Shown: piece by piece, positions 1 through 13,000 of the stretch | How the letters are laid out: each line of letters begins with the position of its first letter | Numbering within the stretch: position 1 is the stretch's first letter | Assembly (NCBI GenBank): GCA_000727475.1 | Contig: KL647289.1 | Span: 8,606,154 to 8,670,153 of the forward strand | Length of the DNA stretch: 64,000 bases | Source of the DNA: Sarcocystis neurona | Lineage: Eukaryota; Apicomplexa; Conoidasida; Eucoccidiorida; Sarcocystidae | Direction of reading: 5' to 3' | Translations under genes and position numbers: made by a program | Notes under the pieces: model-generated | What the model was told of the DNA's origin: nothing | Seen by the model: the letters and a program-made list of their open reading frames with translations, nothing else | The model's database searches: none

Positions 1-1
1 A

Positions 2-1028
2 GCTGCAAGCTCTCCTGCAAAGGGGAGCCGGTACAGGCACTCTGGGGCTCCCGGTGTTCCGGCTGTCTCAGATTCTGTATCCCTCACTGCTGCTTCTGCA
101 GCAGGAGCTGGGGATCCAGGCGCCTTCTCCGAGGCAGCTGCCTGGCCAGCAGAAGTTTTTCCTGAGGCTGCGACTCCACACGGGTCCAGATCCGTTTCAG
201 CCACTCGCGATACTGCCGGCACTGGCGCCGCGACCGCGGTTGGTGTAGAGGCCGATGCTGCGGATGTTGCTGCCAACGAAACGTCTAATCCTGTCGCATG
301 CAATCCTGCTGCTGCGGCTTCTTCTTCTGCTGACGGAGCGGCAGGTGCCACGCTGCACCTTCCTGTTGCTGCTGCTCCTGCCGGTAGCTCTCCACCCCTG
401 CGGCGTTTTGTGAACGGATGCCCAGGGGCAAGAACAGCACCGCCTGCAGGTTCGTCAGCAGCAGTACTGGCTGCCGCAGACGGCTTCGCAGCAGCAGCTG
501 CTGCTGTTGCTGCAAGTGTAGTCGGGGCTGTGGATCTCCAGTGTTTAGAAGCTGCTGTTTTTGTTGAAGTGCTAAAGGAGCGCCGGCTGCTTTTGCCCTG
601 GGGGCTTCAGCGCTTCGCCCTGCTTCTACTGCTCTGCATCTGCAGCAGTAGCTGCATCTTGCACGTTGCCGCTGCGGCTGCTGCAACTGCTGCTGTTGTG
701 GACGCCGCTGGTCCCGCCGCTGCAGCTGCTCTGGACGCCACTGCTGCTGCGGTTGCAGATGCCTTTGCTGCCGCTACTGCTAAGCCAGAGGGCACTGCTG
801 CTGCCGCAGCCGCGCGGACAGTTGGTGTGGAGGCCGCGGCTGCTGCTGCTGTTTTCACAGCTGACCCTCCTGCGCCCGCCGCTCCTTCAGAAGTAGGAGC
901 AGAGTTGCAAGAAGGAAGGCGTCAAGGTGAAGAGTTTGATCCTTCGCGTTACACGCCAGAAATTCTTGAAGTGCCTGCGGGGCGTCCCTTGCGCTTCATT
1001 TTCGGCTCCTGCAATCTGCAGCCATTAG
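2..1028 (+). CDS. Exon of the PhoD-like gene: Ala-rich N-terminal region ending in FGSCN
   Basis: Frame 2 is open from base 2 to the donor after base 1028 (GTATAC), with no in-frame stop. It encodes an Ala/Ser/Pro-rich low-complexity stretch made largely of GCT/GCA/GCC codons. The last ~35 codons change to ordinary sequence (FDPSRYTPEILEV, then RFIFGSCNLQ). The phase-1 G at 1028 joins AC at 1964 to make Asp, giving SCNLQPLDDEWQVQEENK across the junction. A GTG at 410 begins the longest ORF by alternative start rules, but there is no reason to think translation starts there. Low-complexity N-terminal extensions like this are usual in Eimeria proteins. Confidence 0.75.
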
Positions 1029-4000
1029 GTATACACCTGTTGTATCGGCAGCAGCATGTCTGTCTATTGACAGTAACAGCGGCTGCGCTTTTCGTCTCAC
1101 TTTGCTGTGCGCCATTCTAGATGCTACTCACTGCAGTGCTACTGCCAACGCTCGCGTGATCCTCTGGGCGAGTCTCTCTCCTGCTGCTGCTCGGGTGCCA
1201 CGTCGTCTCAGCACCTTGTTGTCGGGCCCTCCTTCGGTGTGTATGGCAGCAGACGCAGCAGATCCACTTCCCTCCCTGCGCATTAGCAGCGGAGCAGAGT
1301 CCGGTCCCCGATGCGGCGTCAGTCTGCGAAGCGACGGCGATTCTGCCGCACCTGATGTTGCATATGTCTACCTTTGAGATTCACAGCGATGTCTACTGAA
1401 CACGCAGACGAGGTCGAGCTGCTTGGGGGTTCTTGCACACACACGAGTCTTAGCTGTGCTGGGTGTCATTTTTTGCGCGAGGCTGGGGGCCGACGCCTTT
1501 GCTGCATCCAGTAAGTTTCAGGATACACACGTTTTCCTGCCTTTTTTCTGCTTTGCGTCTCTGTGTACATCTGTGTCCCGTGTACTGCGTTGGGGAACTC
1601 CTGCGGCAGTTAGTCTCCCTCCGTGCGATCAGATTCGGAGGAAAAACAGTCGACACTTTTCTCTTCTTTCCGCGGGTGAGCTGCTGTGGTGTGTGTCGGA
1701 AGGATCCTTTGGTCGTCTTCCTTACGCTACTTGTACGCAAGACACTGGAGTGTACGTACACCCGGTGCTCCGCTGGTCTTCTTGGACGCGCGCTGCTGGG
1801 GTGTGCCTACGGCCAGCGCGTCGCTACTCTTTCAGCAGGCGAGCGGCCGGGGTGTACGTACGGCCAGCGCGTCCGTAGTCTTTCAGCATTCGAGCGGCCG
1901 GGGTGTACGTACAGACGATGGCTCCTGGTTTCCTTGCGTGCGCTTCGCGGTTTGTATGTACAGACGACGAATGGCAGGTGCAAGAGGAAAACAAACTGAT
2001 GTGGGACTTCATTTACAGCCGCCGCCCGAAACTTTTCGCGTGGCTCGGCGATAATATCTACGGTACCCGTCTTCGCAGTTCTCTCACCTTGTCTTGGTTG
2101 CCATCGTGCAAGACTGTTCCGCTACAATACATGTAAATTTAGTTCCCTGCTGGCACCTATATACATAGTTGTGTGTGGCGCTCGTATACCTCTTCGTAGC
2201 TGTTTAGCTCCACCCTGACGCTGTGTCTCTTGTGCTTCTCCTCGTGTTCCTGCCGGAACGCAGGGGAACACTGCTCTGACTGTTGCACGAACATCTAACG
2301 TTTTTGTAGACCCAACAGGAGCAGCTGGAGACGAATTCATGCGGCTTGTGCTGCTGACGACTCCGCAATCCTGTTGGCGAGGCTGCTGCTTGCTTGTCCT
2401 TCTTGCTGCGACGCGCCCTCTGCACCGGCACTCGTGGCTGAGGGGTTCCAGCAGTTGATTTGCCGTTTCACTCTCCCTCTCGCGCGTCCACTGGCAACTG
2501 CTCCTCCTCCTCCTGCAGCCCCGGTCGTTGCTTGTTTCTTCTGCTGGCTGACTTGTTGACTCGGGGTCGCTTATGTGCGCATGCACCCACCACGTTCTGC
2601 TGCTGTTTCTGGGTTCTGTGATGGCTCTGCCTCCTTTCCCCTCCTCCTCCACCTCTGTAGTAGATGCATCTTCACACCGACAGACACACCTGCCTCGTTC
2701 ACTGCTGCCGATTCGCCTGTCTGATTGCCACATTGTCTGCTGTGGCTTCCGGATCTACGCGGATTGTTCACTCTCTCTTGTCCTCTTGCGCACTTACCTT
2801 TGAAGTTGCTGCCTGGGACTCTTTCAAGGTTTTGGACTGCCGCTTTTGCTGCTGTTGCCTGTGTGCCGCCACTCTTCCCCGTCTTGATGGTTCTTATTGT
2901 TTTGTCGCTGCTGCTGTCTTGGTTGCGGACGCCGTACCACGCCTTCATCTTGCGCTACTCGATAGAGTCTGCTGCTGCTGCCGCCGTTGTCGTGGCCTTT
3001 CTGCCGTGGCTCACCAGGCGATGCTGCCAAGAAGTTTCTTTCTGTTACGGCTATGCCGGGCCTCGTAGCAGTCCGCTCCCGTGCTGGTGCTCCTTTGTCT
3101 GTCTGTTCCTCGAAAGCGCTTTCTTATTTTGTCACTGTTGCCGCTGTTGCTGTTCCTGCTGCTGCTCCTGCTGTCGCCGCTGCTGCTGTTGCTGTTCCTT
3201 CTGCTGCGGCTGCTGGTACTTCTGCTGCTGCTGATGCGGTTCCTGCCGCTGCTGTTGCGGTTCCTGCTGCTGCTCCTGCTGTCGCTGCTGCTGTTGTTGC
3301 TGTTCGGCCTGCTNNNNNNNNNNNNNNNNNNNNNNNNNNNNNNNNNNNNNNNNNNNNNNNNNNNNNNNNNNNNNNNNNNNNNNNNNNNNNNNNNNNNNNN
3401 NNNNNNNNNNNNNNNNNNNNNNNNNNNNNNNNNNNNNNNNNNNNNNNNNNNNNNNNNNNNNNNNNNNNNNNNNNNNNNNNNNNNNNNNNNNNNNNNNNNN
3501 NNNNNNNNNNNNNNNNNNNNNNNNNNNNNNNNNNNNNNNNNNNNNNNNNNNNNNNNNNNNNNNNNNNNNNNNNNNNNNNNNNNNNNNNNNNNNNNNNNNN
3601 NNNNNNNNNNNNNNNNNNNNNNNNNNNNNNNNNNNNNNNNNNNNNNNNNNNNNNNNNNNNNNNNNNNNNNNNNNNNNNNNNNNNNNNNNNNNNNNNNNNN
3701 NNNNNNNNNNNNNNNNNNNNNNNNNNNNNNNNNNNNNNNNNNNNNNNNNNNNNNNNNNNNNNNNNNNNNNNNNNNNNNNNNNNNNNNNNNNNNNNNNNNN
3801 NNNNNNNNNNNNNNNNNNNNNNNNNNNNNNNNNNNNNNNNNNNNNNNNNNNNNNNNNNNNNNNNNNNNNNNNNNNNNNNNNNNNNNNNNNNNNNNNNNNN
3901 NNNNNNNNNNNNNNNNNNNNNNNNNNNNNNNNNNNNNNNNNNNNNCTGTTGCGGTCCCTGCTGCTACTCCTGCTGTGGCTGCTGCCGCTGCTCCTGCTGC

Positions 4001-7000
4001 TGCCGCTGCTGTTGCTGTTGCTCTTCCTGCTGTTGTTGCGGTTGTTGCTGCTGCTCCTGCCATTGCTGTTCCTGCTGCTGCTCCTGCTGTTGCGATTCCT
4101 GCTGCTGCTTTTCCTGCTGCCGCTGTTGATGTTCCCGCTGCTGCTATCCCGGCTGCCGCCACTGTTGCTGCGTGTGTGTGCCTGCCTGGTCTCCGGGTTT
4201 CAGTAGACACGATGAAGCACTTCAAACTGGCGAACACAATTCGCTGGCAGTGGCGGCGGCTGCCGTGGAAGAAGTTCCTTGAGCGATACCAAGAAATGAT
4301 TGCAGCAAAGCAAAGCGACTACACAGAGAAAGAAATTCGCGATGCGCTTCACCGCCAATATTACAATCCTCCGTACCAGGTGGGCGTCACTGGCAGTAGC
4401 CGCCTGATATCCCTATAATTTATCCGCCGCCGCCCTCTTTCTCTTCACTCAACAAGGGGGACACCACGGCAGGGGCGAAAGAGAAGGAGAATGATGGGGA
4501 ACGAAGGGCAATGGTCCCGTGCGTTCTTGTGTGTAGACCTGCACACATATACATGCACACACATATATGCGCAGACGCAACAAAGGGCGAAGGCGTCGTA
4601 CGTTCATGTCTGTGTACACGCACACTACATATACATACACATGTATACACGTGTATGCGTACGTAAGTACACATACAGCAGAAGGACGTCTACCCGCATG
4701 TGTGTGTATCAGGTGTACGTATGCGTTCGAGTGTACGACTGCAAGCATTGCTGCTTTCGTATAAAGGTGTACGTCCCCGCGTTCTGTGTGCCTTCCACGT
4801 TTCTGCGCAGGGTCTGCGTGCGTGCTGTTCAGGCAGTGGTGAAATTCTGTCTCTCCCGCTTCTTCCTGCTTTTCGTCTTTCATCACCCGACAACACATCC
4901 TCCCGTGCACAAGACCCGACACGCAGAAAACAGAAAGAGAGAGGAAGAAAATGCTGCGCTGAGGTCGGCGTCCGAGTGGCAGGGGCGCTTGCCGGTTTTA
5001 TGGAGAAGTGCAGCGGCTGCGGGGCGGCGCTTCTGCCTTGGGAGGTGCCGCCCCTTCGTTTTACGATGAAGAAGTGGCGCCTGCTACAAAACGACGACAC
5101 AGGCGGAATATGTATGTGTGTGTGTATACGTATATGTATGTGTACATGTGTGCCTATACGTCTCCTTACTATACGTGCAGGTGCGTCCATATTTCTCAGC
5201 AAATATGTGTGCTTGGTGCGAAGGAAATAGTCTTGCGTTGCTGTTCCTCTTCCTGCTGCTGCTCTTCCTGTCGCTGTTCATCCTGCTGCTGTTCATCCTG
5301 CCGCTGCTCTTTCTGCTGCTGCTCTTGCTGCTCTCGCTCTTGCCGCTGGCACTGCAGCGGCTGCTGAGGTCAGGCGTCCGTGTGGTGGGGATGTACGACG
5401 ACCACGACCTGGGCGAAGACAACCCTTTCAAGTGGCACTCCCTCAAATTCGGTAGGAGCGAATATGGGGCACACACTTGTGTGTGTATTTACACACGTTC
5501 ATATATACACATGTAAGTAGGTATGTGCCTACTGACTTGTACAGATTATAACATGTCGTAGGTGGAATTCTTGCACTGTTGCATATACGCAGCTCCCTCT
5601 GCGTTCCGCAAGAGCAACACACCGGGAAGGAAAGGTGGTGCGACCTTTTCCTAGCACTGGGTTCTCTTACGGATGGGGTAGCCTGCGTGAGTGCTACCCT
5701 CGGCTGTACGTACACCAGACCCTTGAGTAGATCTGGCACCTCTCTGCGTCTCCGTCACTCCACGATCCCGGCTCTCTTTCCTGTTTGTGCATACACACAG
5801 ACACCTGGCGCTTTCAGAACCTTTTTTGACCTTCTCCCGGTTAATTAAGAGGAGCCGCACGGGCGGTGCTGTGCGTGCAGATGTGGCGTCGCCGCCTGCG
5901 TGTGTATGTTTTGTGCGGCATGCAGAGGCCCGTGACGCTCTTTTGGACTTCATCGGAGTCCCCAAAGACTCCCCGCGCCGTTCAGTGAAGTGGAGCGGCG
6001 TTTTCTACTCCTACCGAATTTCCCTCTCCCCGTTCCCCGGCCTGTCGTCTTCGTCTTTTTCTACGCGCTCACATCCTCGCAGCAGCCACCGGGTCACCGT
6101 GCGCCTCATCCTCGTCGATGTGCGGTGAGTTTTCCTCTCCGCGACCTGCTTCAGATGAAGTGCGCAGCAGACCATAGAGAAGCTTTTTTGCTGCTGTTGC
6201 GCCCGTGCTGCGTGGGCGTATAACGTCGCCGAAGGCGGGGCTGAGTCTTAGAAAACTGTTGTTGCCTGCGTGCGTCGGCGCGTCTCGTGTGTAGCGACGT
6301 GACGCGGAGGGACGCGGGGGCGATGAAAAGTAGATTTTTCGACTGTCCACTGCAGACAGCGACGATGCCCAGCAGCACGTCGGCGCCTGTGCGTGCGAAG
6401 CAGCCTGTCCGTAGGTGCATTGCCCGTAGCTCGCCCAACCCACCAAACAAACGCGTGCGCGTTGTTATAAGGGCTATACCTGATTGCCTGCCTCTCCCGC
6501 AGGGAATAGTTGCATGTGTTCTGCGCGGTAGACACGCATCTAGACGTGTATATTATATATACGTGTGTCCGAATTTTTCTAGCGACGTGCTCGTAGCGTC
6601 CAGAATTTCCGCATGCAGCTTCTTTCTTCTCTGTCTCTTTTGTCGGCTCTTCACTTTTCCTTCTTCTTCCGCGCCCGCCCTAAATTCTTCACGCCCTCGC
6701 TTTTCCGCTCCGTCGCCAATCCCCCCACGTCTCTTGCTTTCTCTGTCTGTCTCGCTCTGTGCGTCTCCCTCGGCAGCCGACTCCGCGTTCTCCGCGCCAG
6801 TGTGTTCTCCCCTTTCCCGGGCGCTCTCCGTGTTTCTGTGTCACTGTCGTTTTATGGGTCTTTCTGAGCCTCATCTTTCTCCCGGTTTCTTTTCGAGACG
6901 GAAGTCTGCCTTTCTGGGCCTCGCCGCCGCTGCTCCCCTCCGCCTTCCCCCTTCTTCTCGTCCACCTTCTTTGACGCGGGTCTTTTCCTGCTCTCGCTCG

Positions 7001-10000
7001 TTTCTTCGTCTCTTCTCAGATTCAACCGGGACTCGTGGCGGCTGCTGCCACAAGGTGACTTGCTGGGCGAACAACAGTGGCGCTGGCTCGAAGAGGAACT
7101 GGAAAGGGCCAGAGAAGACAGCGACGCGCTGGTCTTCGTCGCTTCAAGTATTGAGGTTCTTCCTCCTTCGGTGTGAGAGTCTGCGAAGAAATGTCCGAGT
7201 GTCCTCACCCACACACTCATACATGTACAACTTGCTGCGACTCCGCACGTATGCATGCCTTTACTGCGTCTGTGTCTGTGCAGATGTGTGCCTCTCTGTG
7301 GACGCGCGGCTCTATGCAACCTTGAGAATGTCTGTTCATTTCGTGCTCTCTATACGTGTGTGTGTCTGTGCACGTACGGCTGTGTCTTTCTCTGCCTGGG
7401 TGAGAATGGGAGTGTGTACACGTATATATATGTGCATATGTTTTCCGCCGTGTGTGTGTTGACGCTCTCTTGTTACCACGGGCACGTACATGTGGACGCG
7501 TGGGTACAGAGACAGAACAACAGAGACAGCAGGATGTAGGCGCGCCCTTCTCCACGTACGGGCCACCAGAGCTGGGCAACGACGCTCGGTGAAAAGAAGC
7601 TGCTGCCGGGAGCATAACGACCACACCTGTGTGTATATGTGTGTGTCTGTATGTGTGCCTATATCTATATGTGTATGCGGCTACATGTGTGTGTATGTAA
7701 GCTAGCCCACAGGGCGTATGTGTCTGCGCCTATGTATATATACACGTATCAGTACATACATGTATATCTATGTACATCCACGTATACACAACGCATATAC
7801 GTTTGTGCGCCTGTATGTAAACGCATACATATATGTGTATACCTTCACATACTATGCGTCTGCCTACTACGTGCGCAAGATGCGTATACGTGCGTGTATG
7901 CATGCCGCATGCAATGTGTCCGTCCATAGGTCCCCGCAGCGCAGGCCTGTCTGCTGTCAATATTCGAAGATAGGTCTGTGTTAGCTTTTCTCCACTCGCT
8001 GTGTGCCTACACAGACGCTGTATAATTCTAGTAGGTATACTTTTGCGCAGGTGATGTGCATGTCCGTATATATACGTATATATATGTGTGTAGTTCTTGT
8101 ATGTGTACACACGTATGTATATGTAACTGATATTTCAGCGTATATATACACACACACGTATATACGCAGTTCCTGCGTGTCTATATATGTAATCGATACC
8201 TGTGTATATAGAGAACTTTGATGAAGTGGACCGCAGCCAGGTTTTGGAGAATTCGACGGGCAGACATGTTGAAAAAGAAGCGCGCAGCAGAGAGTGTAGA
8301 GAAAAGGAGGCCAGGACGCAGAAGCGGATGATAGGACATACCACAGACACACGGCGTTGCTGTCGCTCCTTTAAAGTCGTTCGCTGCCACAAGTGATGAG
8401 GCTGCACTTCGGGAAGGGGAGAGACACTCGCATGCTGACGTATGATCGCGGCTTATCTCGAAGATGGACTTCCACGCATGTGTCCCCCTCTATACACACG
8501 TGTATGTACCTACGTAGATGCGAAACTGAAGAACATGCAGGCATAGGCATTCTATATGTACATTATCTCACGTACATGTACGCGTATACGTACACCCCGT
8601 CTGCGTATATTATACACATACGTATGTGCCTGTGTGTACACACTCTTCTGCGTACATGTACGTATGCGTACATATATACCATGTTTGCATACTTCTACGC
8701 AGATATATATGTGTATATATAGACTACTGTTGGTGTGCTTGCGTGTATATATATGTAGGTATATTGCCAGGTATGTGGAGAGATGCGCGTAGGGGAGGAT
8801 ACGCACGTCTATTCTCTTTGGTTGCCTTGTTCGATTGCGTGTGGGCACTCCGTCGCCATGTCTGCGCATATCTCCACCCGAACTTCCGTCGAAGGAGGCA
8901 CACAAACACGTCGTAGGTAAACGCATGCACAGCCTTGTACACACACCGATGTATATACATGTATGTGTGTATTTGTCTACAGATATCGGTCTCTATATAT
9001 ACGTGTACCTTTGTCTACAGATACCGACGCATGTGTATTCGTATATCTTTGTGTGGACCGCGGAACGTAGAATTTTGTACACAGCATTTCGAGACTATAT
9101 GTGCCTGGGAATGAACTTTTTGTTTAGGTTGACGACAGAGTCGTGGGCGCTCTTCCCTGCCACTCGCCAACGCCTTCTAGATCGCATTCTCAACGCCGGC
9201 CTCCAGATGCCGGTTCTTCTATCAGGAGACGTACACTTCGCTGAGTTCACCAGTAAGACAAAAGTGGACACAAAATCTGTCTGCGCTTGTGTACCATCAC
9301 ACACGTATATGTATGTGTGGATGTACGGATATATGTATGCATATACGTGTCTGTGTATATATATATATATATGTATATGTATGTGCGTATATGTGTATAT
9401 ATGCGTACACATGTATGTATATACATACGCCCGCGTATCCTGACATATGCATATATGTGTAAACAATTGTCATCTACATATATGTGTGTGTATATATATG
9501 TACAAACATAAGCGTACGCATATATACCACTGGATTCATCTACACCTTACATATCTCCGTATGTGCACACATACACTTTTTTTTTTGTATACGTACTTGT
9601 GTTGGGGGCTCCGACAGATGGTTGAATAGGGCAGTGTCTATATAAATCTATTTATACGGCTGCGTATCTGCGGCTGCTGCTGACTTTCCCGTACGTGGTG
9701 TCTGGGGTGCCTACCGGCGAAACGTGGCAACACTAGCAGGGCCAGCAACGTGAGGACTGCAGCAGCAGTGGGTAGGGAAGTGACTGCAGGAACAGCAACA
9801 GTTCTTCAGGGAAACACACAGGTTAGGAAGAAAGATAGAGCTGCCTCTGTTCAGCAGCAGTAACAGCAGCAGGTGGTATTCTCCTTCAGAAACAAGCATC
9901 TGAGGTGTGCTGGAATGTACTGTGCGTGGAACGGCAGCTCGGCCTGTTCTCACGCGGACTGCTGCCGTCACTTGATAGAGAGAGAAAAAGAAGAGATCGT

Positions 10001-13000
10001 TTCTCCGGCTGTGGCTGCTTGTTACTGCAGCAGTAGCAGCTGTAGGATAAAAACTTCTTCGTGTGAAACCGTGATGTGCTGCTGCAGCAGCAGCGGCAAC
10101 AGGTGCTGCTCTTTCGTTTGCACCACGCTTGACACGTTTTCTGTGCGCTGCTGCCGCGGCTTTTGCTGAGGAAGAGGGAAGGAGCTGGAAGAGTCTCGAG
10201 ACCTTGCAGAGAAACTGCTCCTTTTTCCCTGCTGGTGCTGTTGTGCCTGCCGCGGTGGCGGGCGTCGGGCTATGCGTGCAGGCGTCCTGTGCCGGCCGCT
10301 GCTGCTGCCAGAAGACATGCACCGGCAGCAGGGAAGCCGGCAGCAGCAGCTCCACCACCACCGGCTGTACAAAACGCCATTTCCTCTCTTCGGGAGGCAC
10401 CCGATCGCAGGGTCGCATGCGTCTGCTGCTGCTCTCGCTGCCACCTACCGGGCCGATGCCGCTCCTGTTCGAGGCCCGCGCTCTCCCCACACGCAGAAGC
10501 GGCAGCAGCAGCCTCAGCAGTGTCCGGCTCCAGGCCTTTCCTTAGAGGAAGTGCTGGGGGGCAACCTTCTGCAGTGGCGGCAGCAGCAGAGCGTGGGGTC
10601 CCAGAGGAGGGAAAAAATATCTTCCACAGCGACGGTGACTCAAGGAAAAAAGAAGTCGAGCAGCTGCAGCAGCGGCAGCTGCGATGGCGTGGAGGGGAGG
10701 TGCAGAGAGAAGAACGAAATGCGAGACACGTGGCGTCCCTCGGCGGCGGATTCTTCTCGACTCCGGATGTGTGACCAGCAGCAGCAGCAACAGAAGCAGA
10801 TGCAGCAGCAAGGGCAGGAGAAGCACGCACAGCATGAGGAGCAGCAACAGGACGAGGAGGGGAACGACGAGGAGGAAGAAACAGAGCGTGGGATCGAGGC
10901 AGAAAAAGATTTTTTGCTGCGGGAGAAGTGGACACCGCTGGAGGAGATGGGGCTGCTGGGGCGTCTCTTTCCCATATCTTCTTTCTTGGTTTCTTACATT
11001 TACGTCCACCTGATTGCCCCGGCTTTTTTTGCGTTAGTCGCTCCGCAATCTTACCTGTTCTCTAGCTTGCGACAGCAGCAGCAGGCCACGGCCGCAGCAG
11101 CAGCGGCTGCAGTAGACCGTCTGCACCACCGCGAGCAGCAGCGTGCGCGCCCACAGCCGCAGCAGGAGGAGAGCCGTGCACGTCTTAATCAGAAACGGAA
11201 ACAGCAGCAGCGACGAGAAGAAGAAAAAGATCTGGTGGAAGAGGACAGCAGCGCTGACATGCTGCGCTCCGGTGCACATGGGCAACACAAAAGTTCAGCA
11301 GCTGCTGACGCTGGTGCTGCTGCTGTTCACACAGGCGCTGCCGGTGGTCTTGATGGAGATGAAGCTGCTGCTGCCCTCGGTGCTGTTGAACTGTCTGAGT
11401 TTACGTCGAGCGGCATGACTCACGGCATCGAAGAAACGCTGCTGACGTTCCGGCAGCCGACACGCTGGGCTGATTACATGTTGAAGCAGGGTCTTCGTCG
11501 CCACTCGATTCAACGGGATGCGTATTACGGTAAAGTCCTTCTCTGTCTTTTTTTTCTTTGCTGTCTCTCGTGCTGCTGCTACGGATATTCGAGCGTCCCG
11601 CAGTCCGTCCTGGTGCCGCTGCTTTGCTGCTGGCGTGTAAGTGCTTGGCCGAAGTTGCTGCCACTCGAGGGACTGACTTAATGCTGCGGTCGCCGCAGCT
11701 CTCTTCATCTTTATGCTGCTGCTTCTGCTGTTGAGAGATGGTGGCAGTGATGTGCAGATGTTGCTAGTTCCGCTGCTGCTGCGTGGCGCGCGTGCTGCTG
11801 CTGCTGCAGCTGGGGGACGGGAGCTTGTGCTGGCATGTTAGGCGATGTTGCTGCTTTGTTTGCTGCTGCTGCTGCTACAGGAGAGAGACTGGTGTATATC
11901 TGGCGGAACGTAGAAGAAGTCGAGTTCATCATCAACCCCGTGGCTGACATTTTTCTACAGAGTTCAACGGACTCTGAACAGCAGCAGCAGCAGCGTGAAG
12001 AGGATAAGCCTCAACAGCAGCTGTTCCGGGCAGAAAAACAGCATACGCAGCACGGATTGAGCAGGCCAGAGTTGGCAGGAGGAGACACGCAGTCATATAC
12101 GTCCTTTCTGAGCACTCTGCTGCAGTCGAAGCCCTTGCAGTGCAGAAGCAGCAGCTCCACCAGCGGCAGAAGACGGAGCAGCGCGAAATTCCGGAAGGAC
12201 GAAGCCGCCGCGGCTGCGCACGCAGCAGCGCAGTATTTTGCTGGAGACTCGACGCGCTTCGAGTTGCTGCTCCAGGTTTTTCAGCAGCTGGTGCAACACC
12301 ATGAAAAGAAAAATCGGCAGCAGCAACAACAGAGCAGCAGAAGCAGCGGAAAGGAACAAGAAGACGCGTTGCCTTCCAGGAAACTCAATATCACGCCTCG
12401 CAAGTACTGGGGAGCCTGCTGCGGCGACCCCTGCCGCACCGGGCAAGAAAGTCGTCTTCTGCAGCAGCAAAGTGACAAAAACGGCGACCAGCAGCAGCAG
12501 AAACTGTTGCGGAAGGAGGCAGCTGACGACGAGGAGGACGACGCCTTCCTGCGAGGTACCATCTTTTGTTGGGAAACGTCATCCGCGGAGCCTGGCAATG
12601 GCGCTGCAGATGCTTTTTCCGGTGTACGTACACCGCAAGAGACTCCGCAGTCGAGGCAGGAGGAAGCTGACGACATTGTGGACTACACCAATCGTCCGGG
12701 ACCGCCGTATCCGTTGCTGGATGCTTCTTTCTTCTCTCTTCTGTTCCTTGTTGAAGAAATAGCCCAGCACACCATTGCAAGAGCAGCTGTCGCAGGTCTA
12801 GCTGCTGCTGCCGTCGACGACACCGGAGCCTCGAAGGCGGAATCTTTTACACGCCAGCTTCCCGCACTGCAGCAAGACGTACCACAACAGCACCAACACC
12901 AGAATCAGCAGCGGCAGGGGAACCGACGCCAGCAGGAGAAAGAGGAGCAACATCAGACGCAGCAGCAGCGGCCCATGAAGAGCAGCACAGAAACTCAAGC

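Noticed and set aside
410..1120. ORF beginning at 410 as the gene start
   Set aside because: The codon at 410 is GTG and the frame is open upstream to base 2. The end past 1028 reads into the intron.
2987..4418. Long ORFs on both strands across the N gap (poly-Leu, poly-Cys, poly-Ala/Gly)
   Set aside because: They are open only because N codons and CTG/GCT repeats contain no stops. The region is intron 2 of the PhoD-like gene.
6852..7319. Arg/Glu/Lys-rich minus-strand ORFs
   Set aside because: Reverse complement of a pyrimidine-rich intron and of the sense exon that encodes the PhoD motif LLGEQQWRW.
7630..9630. Many Tyr/Ile/Cys/Thr/His-rich ORFs on both strands
   Set aside because: Translation of TGTATA/ACGTAC microsatellite; no conserved residues. 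The same applies to 54.8, 57-59.8 and 61.8 kb.
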